From: Crossiella cryophila
GTDB lineage: Bacteria > Actinomycetota > Actinomycetes > Mycobacteriales > Pseudonocardiaceae
Reading direction: 5' to 3'
Assembly: GCF_014204915.1 (NCBI RefSeq)
Contig: NZ_JACHMH010000001.1
Coordinates: 6,473,501 to 6,537,500 of the forward strand
DNA: 64,000 nucleotides
Made by a program: the position numbers and the translations under genes. How positions within the stretch are numbered: the stretch's first letter is position 1; every line of letters starts with the position of its first letter. Below the pieces are notes generated by a model. That model saw only the letters and a list, made by a program, of their open reading frames with translations, did no database searches and was not told the DNA's origin. This document shows positions 34,053 through 60,426 of the stretch, piece by piece.

Positions 34053-35419
34053 CCAGTACGGTCAACCACGGCGCGCTGATCGCGGCGCGCATCGACCGGC
34101 TGCCGGTGTCCAGGCTGACCGTCCGGGCGCGGCTGGTGATCGGCGCGGTCACCTTCTTCGACGGCTTCGACCAGCTGCTCATCGCCTACGCCTTGCCCGC
34201 CCTGCGGGCCGAGTACCACCTGGGCGCGGTCGCGACCACGTTCACCATCACCGTCGGCTCGGTCGGCATGCTGCTCGGCGCGCTGCTCACCGGCAGGCTG
34301 GCCGACCGCTTCGGCCGGGTGCCGGTGGTGCTGTGGTGCCTGCTGCTGTACTCCCTGAGCAGCCTGTTCGCCGCGCTCGCGCCGGGCATCGAATGGTTGC
34401 AGGCAGCCAGATTCCTGCAGGGCATCGGCATCGGCGGCGAGGTGCTGGTGGCCGCCACCTACATCAGCGAGATCATCGGCCCGCGCACGCGCGGCAGGTT
34501 CGTGCTCGTCTACGAACTGGCTTTCGTGGCGGGACTCGCGGCCGCCTCGCTGGTCTCCGCCTGGGTGGTGCCCGTCTTCGGCTGGCGGGTCCTGTTCGCG
34601 GTGGGCGCGCTGCCGGTGCTGCTGGCGATCGGATTGCGGACGGTGCCCGAATCGCCCCGGTGGCTGGCCGCCCGAGGCCGCCACCAGGAGGCCGAGGCGG
34701 TCGTGGACCGGTTCGAGGCGTCGGCGCGCAGGCAGTTCGGCCCGCTGCCCGATCCCGCGCCGGCACCGGCGCTGGCGCCGCCTGTCAGCGCCGGTGATTC
34801 CACGAGCGTGCTGGATCTGTTCCGGGGCAGGTATCTGCGCCGCACGGTCGTGGTCTCGGTGCTGTGGTTCGTCTCGTTCCTGGTGAACTACGGCCTCACC
34901 TCCTGGCTGCCCACGATCTACACCAGCGTCTTCCACCTGGACGTGGGCACCTCGCTCACCTACAGCATGATCACCACCGTCGCCGGGTTCGCCGGCAGCA
35001 TCCTGATCGCCGTCACCGTCGACCGGGTGGGCAGACGAGCCGGTCTGATCACGGGATTGTCCGGCGGGGCCGTGGTGCTCACGGCAGCCGCGCTGGTCGC
35101 ACCGACGACCGGCCTGGGCGTGCTGCTGTTCGTCTCCACCGCCGCGTTCTTCGTCTTCGCGGTCAACCTGGCACTCAACCTCTACGGCCCCGAGCTGTAC
35201 CCCACCCGATCGCGCGCGGCGGGCGCGAGCATCGGCGGCGTGTTCGCCCGCCTCGGCGTCATCACCGGCCCGATCATCACCGGCCTGGCGGTCGGCACCG
35301 GCGGCGGCATCACCCCGGTGTTCGCCGTGCTGGCCGTGGCCAGCGTCCTCGGCGCGCTCACCGTCGCCCTCTACGGCGTGGAAACCGCCCGCCGCCCGCT
35401 GGAAACCCTGTCTCCATGA
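34049..35419 (+). CDS. MFS transporter (aromatic acid/sugar porter type)
   Basis: A 456-aa major facilitator with twelve predicted membrane helices. Between helices 2 and 3 is the loop motif GRLADRFGRVPVV, and after helix 6 comes PESPRWLAARGR, both typical of the metabolite:H+ symporter and sugar porter branches. The helix 1 segment FFDGFDQLLIAYALPAL with its acidic residues resembles the aromatic acid:H+ symporter (AAHS) group. It overlaps the monooxygenase stop and is followed by a strong palindrome at 35485-35510. An import role for a compound oxidised by its neighbour fits, but direction is not proven. Confidence 0.88.
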   Translation: MTSTVNHGALIAARIDRLPVSRLTVRARLVIGAVTFFDGFDQLLIAYALPALRAEYHLGAVATTFTITVGSVGMLLGALLTGRLADRFGRVPVVLWCLLLYSLSSLFAALAPGIEWLQAARFLQGIGIGGEVLVAATYISEIIGPRTRGRFVLVYELAFVAGLAAASLVSAWVVPVFGWRVLFAVGALPVLLAIGLRTVPESPRWLAARGRHQEAEAVVDRFEASARRQFGPLPDPAPAPALAPPVSAGDSTSVLDLFRGRYLRRTVVVSVLWFVSFLVNYGLTSWLPTIYTSVFHLDVGTSLTYSMITTVAGFAGSILIAVTVDRVGRRAGLITGLSGGAVVLTAAALVAPTTGLGVLLFVSTAAFFVFAVNLALNLYGPELYPTRSRAAGASIGGVFARLGVITGPIITGLAVGTGGGITPVFAVLAVASVLGALTVALYGVETARRPLETLSP

Positions 35420-35484
35420 GGACCTGATCTGGAAGGCCACTGCTGGCATCGACTCAAGAACAACCCAATCTGTCAGGACTTCCA

Positions 35485-35510
35485 AGGGCCTCCTCCGCGG
35501 AGGAGGCCCT
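35485..35510. terminator. 26-bp perfect palindrome, probable terminator
   Basis: A perfect palindrome with arms AGGGCCTCCTCCG and its complement lies 65 bases after the MFS stop. It could fold into a hairpin ending the monooxygenase-MFS transcript. It also sits directly ahead of the MOSC -10 element (TACCTT, 35513-35518), covering the place where a -35 would lie, so an operator role is a real alternative. Confidence 0.65.
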
Positions 35511-35525
35511 AGTACCTTGGGGCGC

Positions 35526-36304
35526 ATGGCAATCGTGCACTCGCTGGCGGTGTACCCGATCAAGGGGTGTGCCGGGGTTGTGCTGGAGCGGGCCGAGGTG
35601 ACGCCGACCGGGCTGGCCCACGACCGGCTGTTCGCGGTGGTCGGGCCGGACGGGGACACCTGCTGGCAGGGTGCGACGCCACGACTGGCGGTGATCCGCG
35701 GTCAGTTGCGGCACGAGGGCGCGAAGCTGGCGTTGAGCGCGCCCGGCGCCGATGAGCTGGTGCTGGATGTGGCCACGGACGGGGCGGCTCGGCCGGTCGA
35801 GGTGGAGAAGTGGCCGGGGGCCGGGATCGACCAGGGTGCGGAGGCCGCCGAATGGGTGTCCGGGGTGGTCGGTCAGCCGGTGCGTCTGGTGCGTGAGCCT
35901 GCCAGGGCGAGTCGGACCGGGGTCGATCCGACCGCGTTGCTGGTGCTCTCATTGTCCTCTTTGGACTGTCTGAACGAGCGGATCCTGGAGCGGGGGGCCG
36001 ATCCGGTGCCGATGGACCGGTTCCGGCCCAACATCGTCATCAGTGGCTGGCCCGAGCCGCACACCGAGGACCGGGTGGGCCGGATGACCATCGGCGGCGC
36101 CCGGATCGGCTTTGGCGAGCTGGCCATCCGCTGCGCGGTCACCCTGGTCGACCAGTCGGTCGGGACGCGGGTCGGACCCGAGCCGTTGCGCACCCTGGCC
36201 ACCTACCGCCGGGAACCCGAAGGGGTGAGCTTCGGGTTGAAGGCGGCTGTGCTCCGCCCCGGCTCAATCGCCGTCGGCGATGCGGTCACCGTCGAGGAAT
36301 GGCG

Positions 36305-36308
<4 letters not shown>
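35526..36308 (+). CDS. MOSC-domain protein
   Basis: A 260-aa protein with an N-terminal MOSC beta-barrel (LAVYPIKGCAGVVLERAEVT, GLAHDRLFAVVGPDG) and a C-terminal MOSC domain (residues about 110-258) containing VPMDRFRPNIVISG, FGELAIRCAVTLVDQSVGTR and the PLRTLATYRR region. Family members bind molybdenum cofactor sulphur, or reduce N-hydroxylated compounds; the domain cysteine here is in IRCAVTLVDQ, two residues from the usual place. The ATG is seven bases after TACCTT. The gene converges on the LysR gene and the two share one CTAG as stop codon on both strands. Confidence 0.85.
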
Positions 36309-38622
<2,314 letters not shown>

Positions 38623-38703
38623 TGGTCGCGCGCCGTGGTGCCGACCCACGTGCGCCGGGATCATGACTCCCGGCTGGCTGCCGAGCCGCGCGCGTCGCGT
38701 TGC

Positions 38704-38724
38704 CCCCGCCCGGACCGGGCGGGG
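38704..38724. terminator. Terminator between dgdA and tRNA-Arg
   Basis: A 9-bp stem CCCCGCCCG/CGGGCGGGG with a GAC loop lies 80 bases after the dgdA stop and 25 bases beyond the 3' end of the minus-strand tRNA, so it could end both transcripts. Confidence 0.7.
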
Positions 38725-38748
38725 TGATGCCCTGGGCGGAATTGGTCG

Positions 38749-38822
38749 CACCCCTGCCAGGATTCGAACCCGGGACCTCCGCATCCGTAATGCGGCGCTC
38801 TATCCAACTGAGCTACAGAGGT
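38749..38822 (-). tRNA. tRNA-Arg (anticodon ACG)
   Basis: A 74-nt cloverleaf reads on the minus strand: acceptor ACCTCTG pairing with CAGGGGT, D arm with TAGCTCAGTTGGATAGAGC, anticodon stem CCGCA/TGCGG enclosing loop TTACGGA (anticodon ACG), and T arm CCGGGTTCGAATCCTGG. CCA is not encoded. ACG is read with inosine to decode CGT, CGC and CGA. No integrase or attachment duplication is seen beside it. Confidence 0.95.
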
Positions 38823-38858
38823 AAGTCGAAATACATTTCAGGCACACCAAACAAAGAA

Positions 38859-38890
38859 AGCCGCCCTTGTCGGTTTCCCGATGGGCGGCT
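38859..38890 (-). terminator. Rho-independent terminator of the small minus-strand ORF
   Basis: AGCCGCCC (38859-38866) pairs with GGGCGGCT (38883-38890). On the minus strand the hairpin is followed by TTTCTTTGTTTG, a good T tract for this GC-rich genome. It lies 23 bases after the stop of the 22-codon ORF at 38914-38982 and before the tRNA. Confidence 0.75.
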
Positions 38891-38913
38891 CCCTGGTCAC
38901 GACGTGGTGCACG

Positions 38914-38982
38914 TCATGGCGGGGAGCCGGTGCTGCGCGAGGATCGTCGGGTGTGACGCCGCATGTTCATCATGTTCGTCAT
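38914..38982 (-). CDS. 22-aa basic peptide with strong ribosome site
   Basis: The ORF starts MTNMMNMRRHTRRSSRS and ends TGSPP. It is preceded by GAGGAGGGG three bases before the ATG, the strongest Shine-Dalgarno in this part of the window, and is followed by a T-tract terminator. That layout argues for a translated small gene or leader rather than chance. The peptide is rich in methionine, arginine and serine and matches nothing I know. A longer in-frame start at 39117 exists but lacks a ribosome site. Confidence 0.5.
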   Translation of the reverse strand: MTNMMNMRRHTRRSSRSTGSPP

Positions 38983-39107
38983 AACCCCTCCTCGCTCGTG
39001 GTGTGCGTTCATCATTGCCCACCGCCGAACCCGGGTCAATCCCATTTCGCGAATGGATCCAAGAATCCTCCAAGAACTGTCCATGCCGGCTCCGGCACCG
39101 TGCTCCC

Positions 39108-39629
39108 ATGCGAACACACCGCAAAATCGCGATCTTCGTCGCGATAGTCACCATGGTCATCCTCAGCGCCGGAACAACGGCCTCCGCCGCGGCGGCGCCG
39201 CCGCCGTTCACCGCGCACATGAAGTTCCTGCACAGCGGGAAGTGCCTGGAGACCGCCAACAACGCCGGGCACAACGGAGCCCGGGTCCAGCAATGGGAGT
39301 GCCTGGCGCAACCCGCCGCGTACTGGATCTTCAACCTGAACCCCGCGAAGGGCGTGTGGATCCAGCACCGGGACCACCCTGCCCAGTGCCTGAAGATCGC
39401 CGGGCCCAGCAAGGCCAACGGGGCCAGGGCCGAGCTGTACACCTGCGCGGACCAGGCCGAGGCGTACTGGGAGTTGCGGCAGAAGGAGAACGACCCCCGG
39501 TACTTCTACCTGGTCAACCGCTACAGCGGGAAGTGCCTGCAGATCGCCGGGCGCGGCATGGCCAACGGGGCGGTTGCCGAGCAGTGGGACTGCCAGGGGC
39601 AGCAGAACGCCTACTTCAACCGGGACTGA
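39108..39629 (+). CDS. Secreted ricin-type beta-trefoil lectin
   Basis: A 173-aa protein. Residues 1-30 form a signal peptide (KIAIFVAIVTMVILSAGTTASAAA). The rest is a single ricin B-like domain with three repeats carrying paired cysteines and QxW-like motifs: SGKCLETANNAGHNGARVQQ with WEC, AQCLKIAGPSKANGARAELY, and SGKCLQIAGRGMANGAVAEQ with WDC. Such domains bind galactose or other sugars and often anchor secreted enzymes; here no catalytic domain is attached. Its 3' end overlaps the convergent SARP gene by 19 bases. Confidence 0.85.
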   Translation: MRTHRKIAIFVAIVTMVILSAGTTASAAAAPPPFTAHMKFLHSGKCLETANNAGHNGARVQQWECLAQPAAYWIFNLNPAKGVWIQHRDHPAQCLKIAGPSKANGARAELYTCADQAEAYWELRQKENDPRYFYLVNRYSGKCLQIAGRGMANGAVAEQWDCQGQQNAYFNRD

Positions 39630-40444
39630 GCACCAGCGGAGGGCCTGGGGCCGGTGTGGACAGGTCGTCCGCGCCAGCCCCAGCCGACCCGCTCACCCGG
39701 ACCCGGGGCCAGCCCGCGCAGGATCCGGCAGTGCAGTTGCCGAAGCGGCATACCGGGATCCACGCCCAGTTCGGTCACCAGCCTGGTGCGCACCACCTCG
39801 AAGTGTGCCAGCGCCTCGGCCGCGCGGCCGGACTGCCAGAGCGCGGTCATCAGCTGGGCGGCGGCGCGTTCGTCCAGCGGGTGGGCGGTGGCCCTGCTGG
39901 TGAGGGCGGGCAGCAGTTCGGAGTGGCGGCCCTGGCCCAGCGCGAGGTCGGCGTGGTCCAGTTCGGCGATCAGGCGTTGGGCGTGCAGGGTGTCGCGCAG
40001 GTTGTTGAACCACGGCAGGTCCACCCCGGCGCAGAACTCGCCCCGCCACAGCGCGAGCGCCTGCTCGAACAGGGCGGTCGCCAGGTCCGGGTCCGGTTCG
40101 ACCCGGGCGCGGCGGAGCAGGTCCTGGAAGCGGTGCAGATCCAGTGCGTGTTCAGGGGTGGCGAGCAGGTAGCCGTCGGTGGTGCGTTCGATCGCGGCCC
40201 CGCCGGTCCGGTCCAGGATCGCGCGCAGCCTGGAGAGGTAGGAGTACAGGGTGGCCCGGCTGCTGGGTGGCCTGCGCCGGCCCCACAGGCGATCTTCCAG
40301 TACGGGCAACGGAACCGGGCGGCCGGACTCGGCCAGCAGGGCCGCCAGGACCACGCGTTGCTTGGCGTGACCCAGGTGAATCCCGCGGTTGCCCGAGTAC
40401 ATCTCGATCACGCCCAGCAAAGCGAAATCCACCATGTGCGGCAC
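39611..40444 (-). CDS. SARP-type (AfsR/DnrI/RedD) transcriptional regulator
   Basis: A 277-aa regulator with an N-terminal OmpR-like winged helix (residues about 10-95: HLGHAKQRVVLAALLAESGR, LPVLEDRLWGRRRPPSSRAT, LYSYLSRLRAIL) and a bacterial transcriptional activation domain (about 100-245, with HALDLHRFQDLL and LHAQRLIAELDHADLALGQG). SARPs activate antibiotic clusters by binding heptamer direct repeats. A GGGGGG site lies five bases before the GTG at 40444; ATG at 40435 is the alternative. It is 4.3 kb from the PKS and could control it, but this is unproven. It is divergent from the GlxA-family gene. Confidence 0.88.
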   Translation of the reverse strand: MPHMVDFALLGVIEMYSGNRGIHLGHAKQRVVLAALLAESGRPVPLPVLEDRLWGRRRPPSSRATLYSYLSRLRAILDRTGGAAIERTTDGYLLATPEHALDLHRFQDLLRRARVEPDPDLATALFEQALALWRGEFCAGVDLPWFNNLRDTLHAQRLIAELDHADLALGQGRHSELLPALTSRATAHPLDERAAAQLMTALWQSGRAAEALAHFEVVRTRLVTELGVDPGMPLRQLHCRILRGLAPGPGERVGWGWRGRPVHTGPRPSAGAQSRLK

Positions 40445-40535
40445 ACTTTCCCCCCTGGCCCATCCCCCTCCAGGTTGAACGTCGCGGTACCTCGGGGTAA
40501 GGCCGCTGGCAGTCAGCTCCCGATACATTCGCGCC

Positions 40536-41498
40536 ATGGTGGTGACCGGGGGGCAACGCCTGCGAGTGGTGGTGCCGTTGCTGGGCGGGGTGGGGTTGTT
40601 CGAGCTGGCGGTGCCCTGCGAGGTGTTCGGCTGCGACCGGGTGGACCTGACCCCGCGCTGGTACCACCTGACGCTGTGCCAGGCCGATCCCGGGCCGCGG
40701 CGCACCCCGGACGGGCTACGCCTGGAGGCGCCGGCCGGCCTGGCCGCGCTGGAGACGGCCGACCTGGTGGTGGTGCCGGCCGGCATCTCCTCGCGGCCGC
40801 CGGAGTCGCTGCTGGCCGCGCTGCGGCGGGCCCATCGGCGTGGCGCGCGGCTGGCCACGGTGTGCTCGGGGGTGTTCGTGCTGGCCGCGGCCGGGTTGCT
40901 GGAGGGGCGCACGGTGACCACGCACTGGATGTACGCCGAGCGGCTGCGCCGGGACCATCCGGGCATCCGGGTGGCGGAGAGCGCGCTGTACACCGACGAC
41001 GGCGACATCCTCACCAGCGGCGGCACCGCGGCCGGGATCGACCTGTGCCTGCACATCGTGCGCAAGGACTTCGGCACCGCGATCGCCGCCGAGGTCGGGC
41101 GGCGGATGGTGATCGCCCCGCACCGGGAGGGCGACCAGACCCAGTACATCCCGCCACCCGCCGCGCCCGCGGGTCAGGCCGACAGCCTGGGCTCGGTGCT
41201 GGACTGGGCACTGCACCGGTTGCACGAGCCGTTGACGTTGCGGCAGTTCGCCGAACGCGCGGCGATGAGCACCCGGACCTTCGGCAGGCACTTCAGCAGG
41301 CAGGTCGGCCTCACCCCGCTGCGCTGGCTGAACCAGCAGCGGCTGACCGCGGCCAGGGAACTCCTGGAGACCACCGACCTCACTGTGGACCGCATCGCCG
41401 AGCGCACCGGGTTCGCCACCGGTCAGCTGCTTCGCCAGCACTTCCGCCGGGCGCTGCGGACCACTCCTTCTGCCTACCGGCGCACGTTCGGCGCCTGA
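40536..41498 (+). CDS. GlxA family AraC-type transcriptional regulator
   Basis: A 320-aa regulator with an N-terminal DJ-1/PfpI-like domain (residues about 8-175; VVPLLGGVGLFELAVPCEVF, ATVCSGVFVLAAAGLLEGR, ILTSGGTAAGIDLCLHIV) and a C-terminal AraC helix-turn-helix (about 215-315; LTLRQFAERAAMSTRTFGRH, FATGQLLRQHFRRAL). The class senses metabolites through the N-terminal domain. A TACATT element ends six bases before the ATG, suggesting a leaderless transcript. The ligand and targets are unknown. Confidence 0.9.
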   Translation: MVVTGGQRLRVVVPLLGGVGLFELAVPCEVFGCDRVDLTPRWYHLTLCQADPGPRRTPDGLRLEAPAGLAALETADLVVVPAGISSRPPESLLAALRRAHRRGARLATVCSGVFVLAAAGLLEGRTVTTHWMYAERLRRDHPGIRVAESALYTDDGDILTSGGTAAGIDLCLHIVRKDFGTAIAAEVGRRMVIAPHREGDQTQYIPPPAAPAGQADSLGSVLDWALHRLHEPLTLRQFAERAAMSTRTFGRHFSRQVGLTPLRWLNQQRLTAARELLETTDLTVDRIAERTGFATGQLLRQHFRRALRTTPSAYRRTFGA

Positions 41499-41525
41499 GC
41501 GAGGCGGCGGTGGGATGATGGGCGG

Positions 41526-42020
41526 GTGAGTTCGGATGGCAGTGCGCAGCAGCTCGACCGGGACCGCGACGACGAGGGCCGGGCCCGCAACGCCCGCCCA
41601 CGGGACGGGCTCGGCAGACCACTGCCGCACGGCGCCCCCGGCATCGAACGCCTGCCAGAGGGCGTCGTCCGCACACCCGAGGTCACCCTGACCGAGGCGC
41701 AGCGGCTCCTGGACGCGGGCATGCCCTTCCACGCGCACGAGATCCTGGAGGACGCCTGGAAGTCCTCGGACGAGGAGCACAGGATGCTGTGGAAGGGGCT
41801 GGCGCAGCTCGCGGTGGGGGCCACCCATGCCGCCCGCGGGAATCGGACCGGCGCGTTCAGCCTGCTCCAGCGCGGGGCCGGGAACATCGAGGCGTACCAG
41901 CGGGATTCGCCGTACGGGATCGATGTGGCCGGGTTGCTCGGGTGGGCGCTGGCGCAGGCGGCCGAACTGGAGCACGGGCTTGGCGAGCTGAGCACACCCC
42001 GGCTGCGCGCGGGCCACTGA
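41526..42020 (+). CDS. DUF309 protein
   Basis: A 164-aa protein whose C-terminal two thirds match DUF309: AQRLLDAGMPFHAHEILEDA with W next, then KGLAQLAVGATHAARGN and LLQRGAGNIEAY. The FHAHEILEDAW helix is the family hallmark. The first 45 residues are charged and probably disordered. Start GTG follows a purine-rich stretch. It lies 27 bases after the GlxA-type regulator and may be co-transcribed. Function unknown. Confidence 0.85.
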   Translation: MSSDGSAQQLDRDRDDEGRARNARPRDGLGRPLPHGAPGIERLPEGVVRTPEVTLTEAQRLLDAGMPFHAHEILEDAWKSSDEEHRMLWKGLAQLAVGATHAARGNRTGAFSLLQRGAGNIEAYQRDSPYGIDVAGLLGWALAQAAELEHGLGELSTPRLRAGH

Positions 42021-42192
42021 CCCCGGGGTGACCGACCGTAGTGGCCGGGTGCCGCTGCGGGGTCGACGGTCGCTTGTGGACGGTGCGGGCCGGCAGTTTC
42101 TGGCCAGTTCTGGTCAGCTACTGGCGTCGGGGCGTGCGGGAAAGTCCAATCAGCTCTGGGAAAACCCCTCGACTTGGCGGCGTATCGAGCCC

Positions 42193-42222
42193 TTGTCGGG
42201 GTGTGGACGGGCGGGTTAGCGT
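42193..42222 (+). promoter_or_regulatory. Promoter of the amine oxidase-amidase pair
   Basis: TTGTCG (42193-42198) and TAGCGT (42217-42222) are separated by 18 bp, close to the actinobacterial consensus, 51 bases before the amine oxidase ATG. The rest of the 253-base gap (42021-42273) shows no gene. Confidence 0.5.
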
Positions 42223-42273
42223 CGCGCCGCGAGTCGCGCCCGCCCGCACCCGAGCGACCCGAACCGGCGGCAG

Positions 42274-43938
42274 ATGACCAACTCTCCCTTGGGCTTGTCC
42301 CCCGAGCTGACCATGCTCGGCCCCGACTTCCCGTTCTCCTATGACCATTGGCTGGCTCACCCGGCCGGGCTGGGTGTGCTGCCTGCCGACCGGTGTGGGG
42401 CGCCGGTCGCGGTGGTGGGCGGCGGGATCGCGGGGATCACCGCGGCGTATGAGTTGCTGCGCCTGGGTTTGCGGCCGGTGGTGTACGAGCCGGGGGCGAT
42501 CGGTGGCCGGATGCGGTCGGTGGCCTTTCCCGGTCATCCGGACCAGCACGCCGAGATGGGCGCGATGCGGTTTCCGCCGACGGCGCGGGCATTGGCGCAC
42601 TACATCGACCTGGTCGGGCTGGCAACCCGGCCGTTCCCGAACCCACTCGCGGAGTGCACACCGGCCACCCTGGTCGACCTCGGCGGACAGCAGCATCTGG
42701 CCAGGGAACTGGCTGATCTGCCCTCGCTGTACCAGGAGGTGGCCGACGCCTGGGACAAGACGCTGCGGGAATCGGCCGAACTCGCCACCCTGGACGACGC
42801 GTTGCGGCGGCGGGAGGTGGGCACGCTCAAGGCGGTGTGGAACCGTCTGGTGGCCGAGCTGGACGACACCTCCTTCCACGGTTTCCTGGCCACCTCGCCG
42901 TTCTTCGCCTCCTTCCGGCACCGGGAGGTCTTCGGGCAGGTCGGCTTCGGCACCGGCGGCTGGGACACCGACTTCCCCAACACCGTCCTCGATGTGCTGC
43001 GGCTGGTGCTGACCGGCGCCAACGAGGACCAGGTGAGCATTGTCGGCGGCTGCCAGCGGTTGCCGGAACGGTTGTGGGCGCACGCCCCCGCGGACGCGGC
43101 GCACTGGCCGGCTGGGACCTCGCTGGCCGGATTGCACGGTGGCGCGCCGCGGCCCGCGGTGACCGGGCTGGCCAGGGTGGGCGACGGATTCGCGGTCACC
43201 GACGCGGACGGGCGCGTCGAGCAGTACCCGGCGGTGGTGGTGACCGCGCCGCACCGGGTGCTGGTGACCAGGGTCGAGGGCGCGCGGGCGTTGTTCTCGG
43301 CCGCGGACTGGACCGCGCTGGAACGCACGCACTACATGTGCGCGTCCAAGCTGTATGTGTTGGTGGACCGGCCTTTCTGGCAGGACCTGGACCCGGCCAC
43401 CGGCGAGCCGGTGCTGGCGATGACCTTGACCGACCGGTCGCCGCGCAGCACCTACCTCCTGGACGACGGACCGGACCGGCCAGCGGTGATGTGCCTGTCC
43501 TACACCTGGAACGACGATTCGCTGAAGGTCGCGCCGCTGAGCGCCGAACAGCGCCTGGACGTGACACTGCGGGCGCTGGCCGACATCTACCCCGGGGTGG
43601 ACATCCGCTCGCACATCATCGCCGGGCCGCTGTGCGTGTCCTGGGAGGACGAACCGGACTTCCTGGGCGCCTTCAAGGCCAACCTGCCCGGCCACTACCG
43701 TTACCAGCGCAGGCTGTTCACCCACTTCATGCAGGCGGACGCGCCACCCGAGCGGCGCGGGCTGTTCCTGGCCGGTGACGACGTGTCGTGGACGGGCGGC
43801 TTCGCGGAGGGGGCGGTGACCACCGCGCTCAACGCCGTCTGGGGGGTGCTGCACCACCTCGGCGGCGGCGCCCGGCCGGACAACCCGGGTCCGGGGGACC
43901 TGTTCGACCGGTTCGCGCCGGTCGCCCTGCCCGAATGA
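42274..43938 (+). CDS. Flavin amine oxidase, probable L-amino acid 2-monooxygenase
   Basis: A 554-aa flavoprotein. The FAD-binding fold is VAVVGGGIAGITAAYELLRLG (from about residue 46) followed by GAIGGRMRS, and the C-terminal FAD motif is GLFLAGDDVSWTGGFAEGAV. The segment HAEMGAMRFPPTARALAHYI and the overall layout resemble tryptophan, phenylalanine and arginine 2-monooxygenases, which convert an amino acid to the amide one carbon shorter. The nitrilase-family gene starts seven bases after its stop and would hydrolyse that amide. This pairing beside a modular PKS is known from clusters that make 4-guanidinobutyryl or aminobutyryl starter units. Which amino acid is used cannot be read from the sequence. 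Confidence 0.8.
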   Translation: MTNSPLGLSPELTMLGPDFPFSYDHWLAHPAGLGVLPADRCGAPVAVVGGGIAGITAAYELLRLGLRPVVYEPGAIGGRMRSVAFPGHPDQHAEMGAMRFPPTARALAHYIDLVGLATRPFPNPLAECTPATLVDLGGQQHLARELADLPSLYQEVADAWDKTLRESAELATLDDALRRREVGTLKAVWNRLVAELDDTSFHGFLATSPFFASFRHREVFGQVGFGTGGWDTDFPNTVLDVLRLVLTGANEDQVSIVGGCQRLPERLWAHAPADAAHWPAGTSLAGLHGGAPRPAVTGLARVGDGFAVTDADGRVEQYPAVVVTAPHRVLVTRVEGARALFSAADWTALERTHYMCASKLYVLVDRPFWQDLDPATGEPVLAMTLTDRSPRSTYLLDDGPDRPAVMCLSYTWNDDSLKVAPLSAEQRLDVTLRALADIYPGVDIRSHIIAGPLCVSWEDEPDFLGAFKANLPGHYRYQRRLFTHFMQADAPPERRGLFLAGDDVSWTGGFAEGAVTTALNAVWGVLHHLGGGARPDNPGPGDLFDRFAPVALPE

Positions 43939-43945
43939 GGTTCAT

Positions 43946-44706
43946 GTGCGGATCGCCTGCTGGCAAGCCGAAACCCCGGCTTCGGGCACCCGGCCCGGCG
44001 AGCAGCTCGACCGGCTGGCGGTGGCCGCCGCGCGGGCGGCGGAGGCCGGTGCGGCACTGCTGATCACGCCGGAGCTGTACGCCACCGGTTATCCGCTGAG
44101 CAGGCGGCTGCTGGCCGAGGTGGACGCCGGATACACCGCGCGGGTCGGCCGGATCGCGGCCGGGACCGGGGTGACGATCGTGCACGGACTGCCCGAAGTG
44201 GACGGTGCCGCGGTCTACAACGTGGCCGCCGTGGTCACCCCGGAACGCGGGACCGTGGCGAGTTACCGCAAGGCGCACCTGTACGGCGAGCACGAGCGGG
44301 CGGTGTTCACCGCCGGGGACGAGCCGCTGGTGCAGGTCGAGGTCGACGGGGTCCTGGTGGGTCTGGCGATCTGTTACGACGTGGAGTTCCCGGAGGTGGT
44401 GCGGGCGCACGCGCTGGCGGGCACCCAGTTGCTGGCCGCGCCGACCGCGCTGGCCGGGCCGTGGCGGTTCGTGCCGGAGACCCTGGTGGCGGCCAGGGCC
44501 TTCGAGAGCCAGCTGTACCTGGCCTACGTGAACTGGGCGGGTGGCCAGTACTGCGGCCGCTCCCGACTGGTGGACCCGCACGGCCAGGCGAGGGCGGCCG
44601 GACCGGAGGCCGAGGAGCTGCTGCTCGCCGAGGTCGACCTCGGCGAGCTGGCCGCCGCGCGGGCGGAGACCACCTACCTCACCGACCGGCGGCCGGAGCT
44701 GTACCG

Positions 44707-44710
<4 letters not shown>
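43946..44710 (+). CDS. Nitrilase-superfamily amidohydrolase
   Basis: A 254-aa carbon-nitrogen hydrolase with an intact triad: E43 in [11 protein letters not shown]109 in [11 protein letters not shown] and C143 in [11 protein letters not shown]. The size and the [13 protein letters not shown] region fit small-amide hydrolases. Start is GTG with GAGG five bases upstream, directly after the amine oxidase stop. Its likely role is hydrolysis of the amide made by the amine oxidase to give the free omega-amino or guanidino acid for PKS loading. The TAG stop forms a CTAG shared with the stop of the opposing PKS gene. Confidence 0.85.
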
Positions 44711-60375
<15,665 letters not shown>

Positions 60376-60426
60376 GGGTGGTTCTCTCCTGGTGGGTGGC
60401 GGCGGGTTGATCGTGCCGGGTTCCGG

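Noticed and set aside
38749-38822. tRNA-Arg as an integration site for a mobile element
   Set aside because: No integrase gene and no second copy of the tRNA 3' end were seen nearby.
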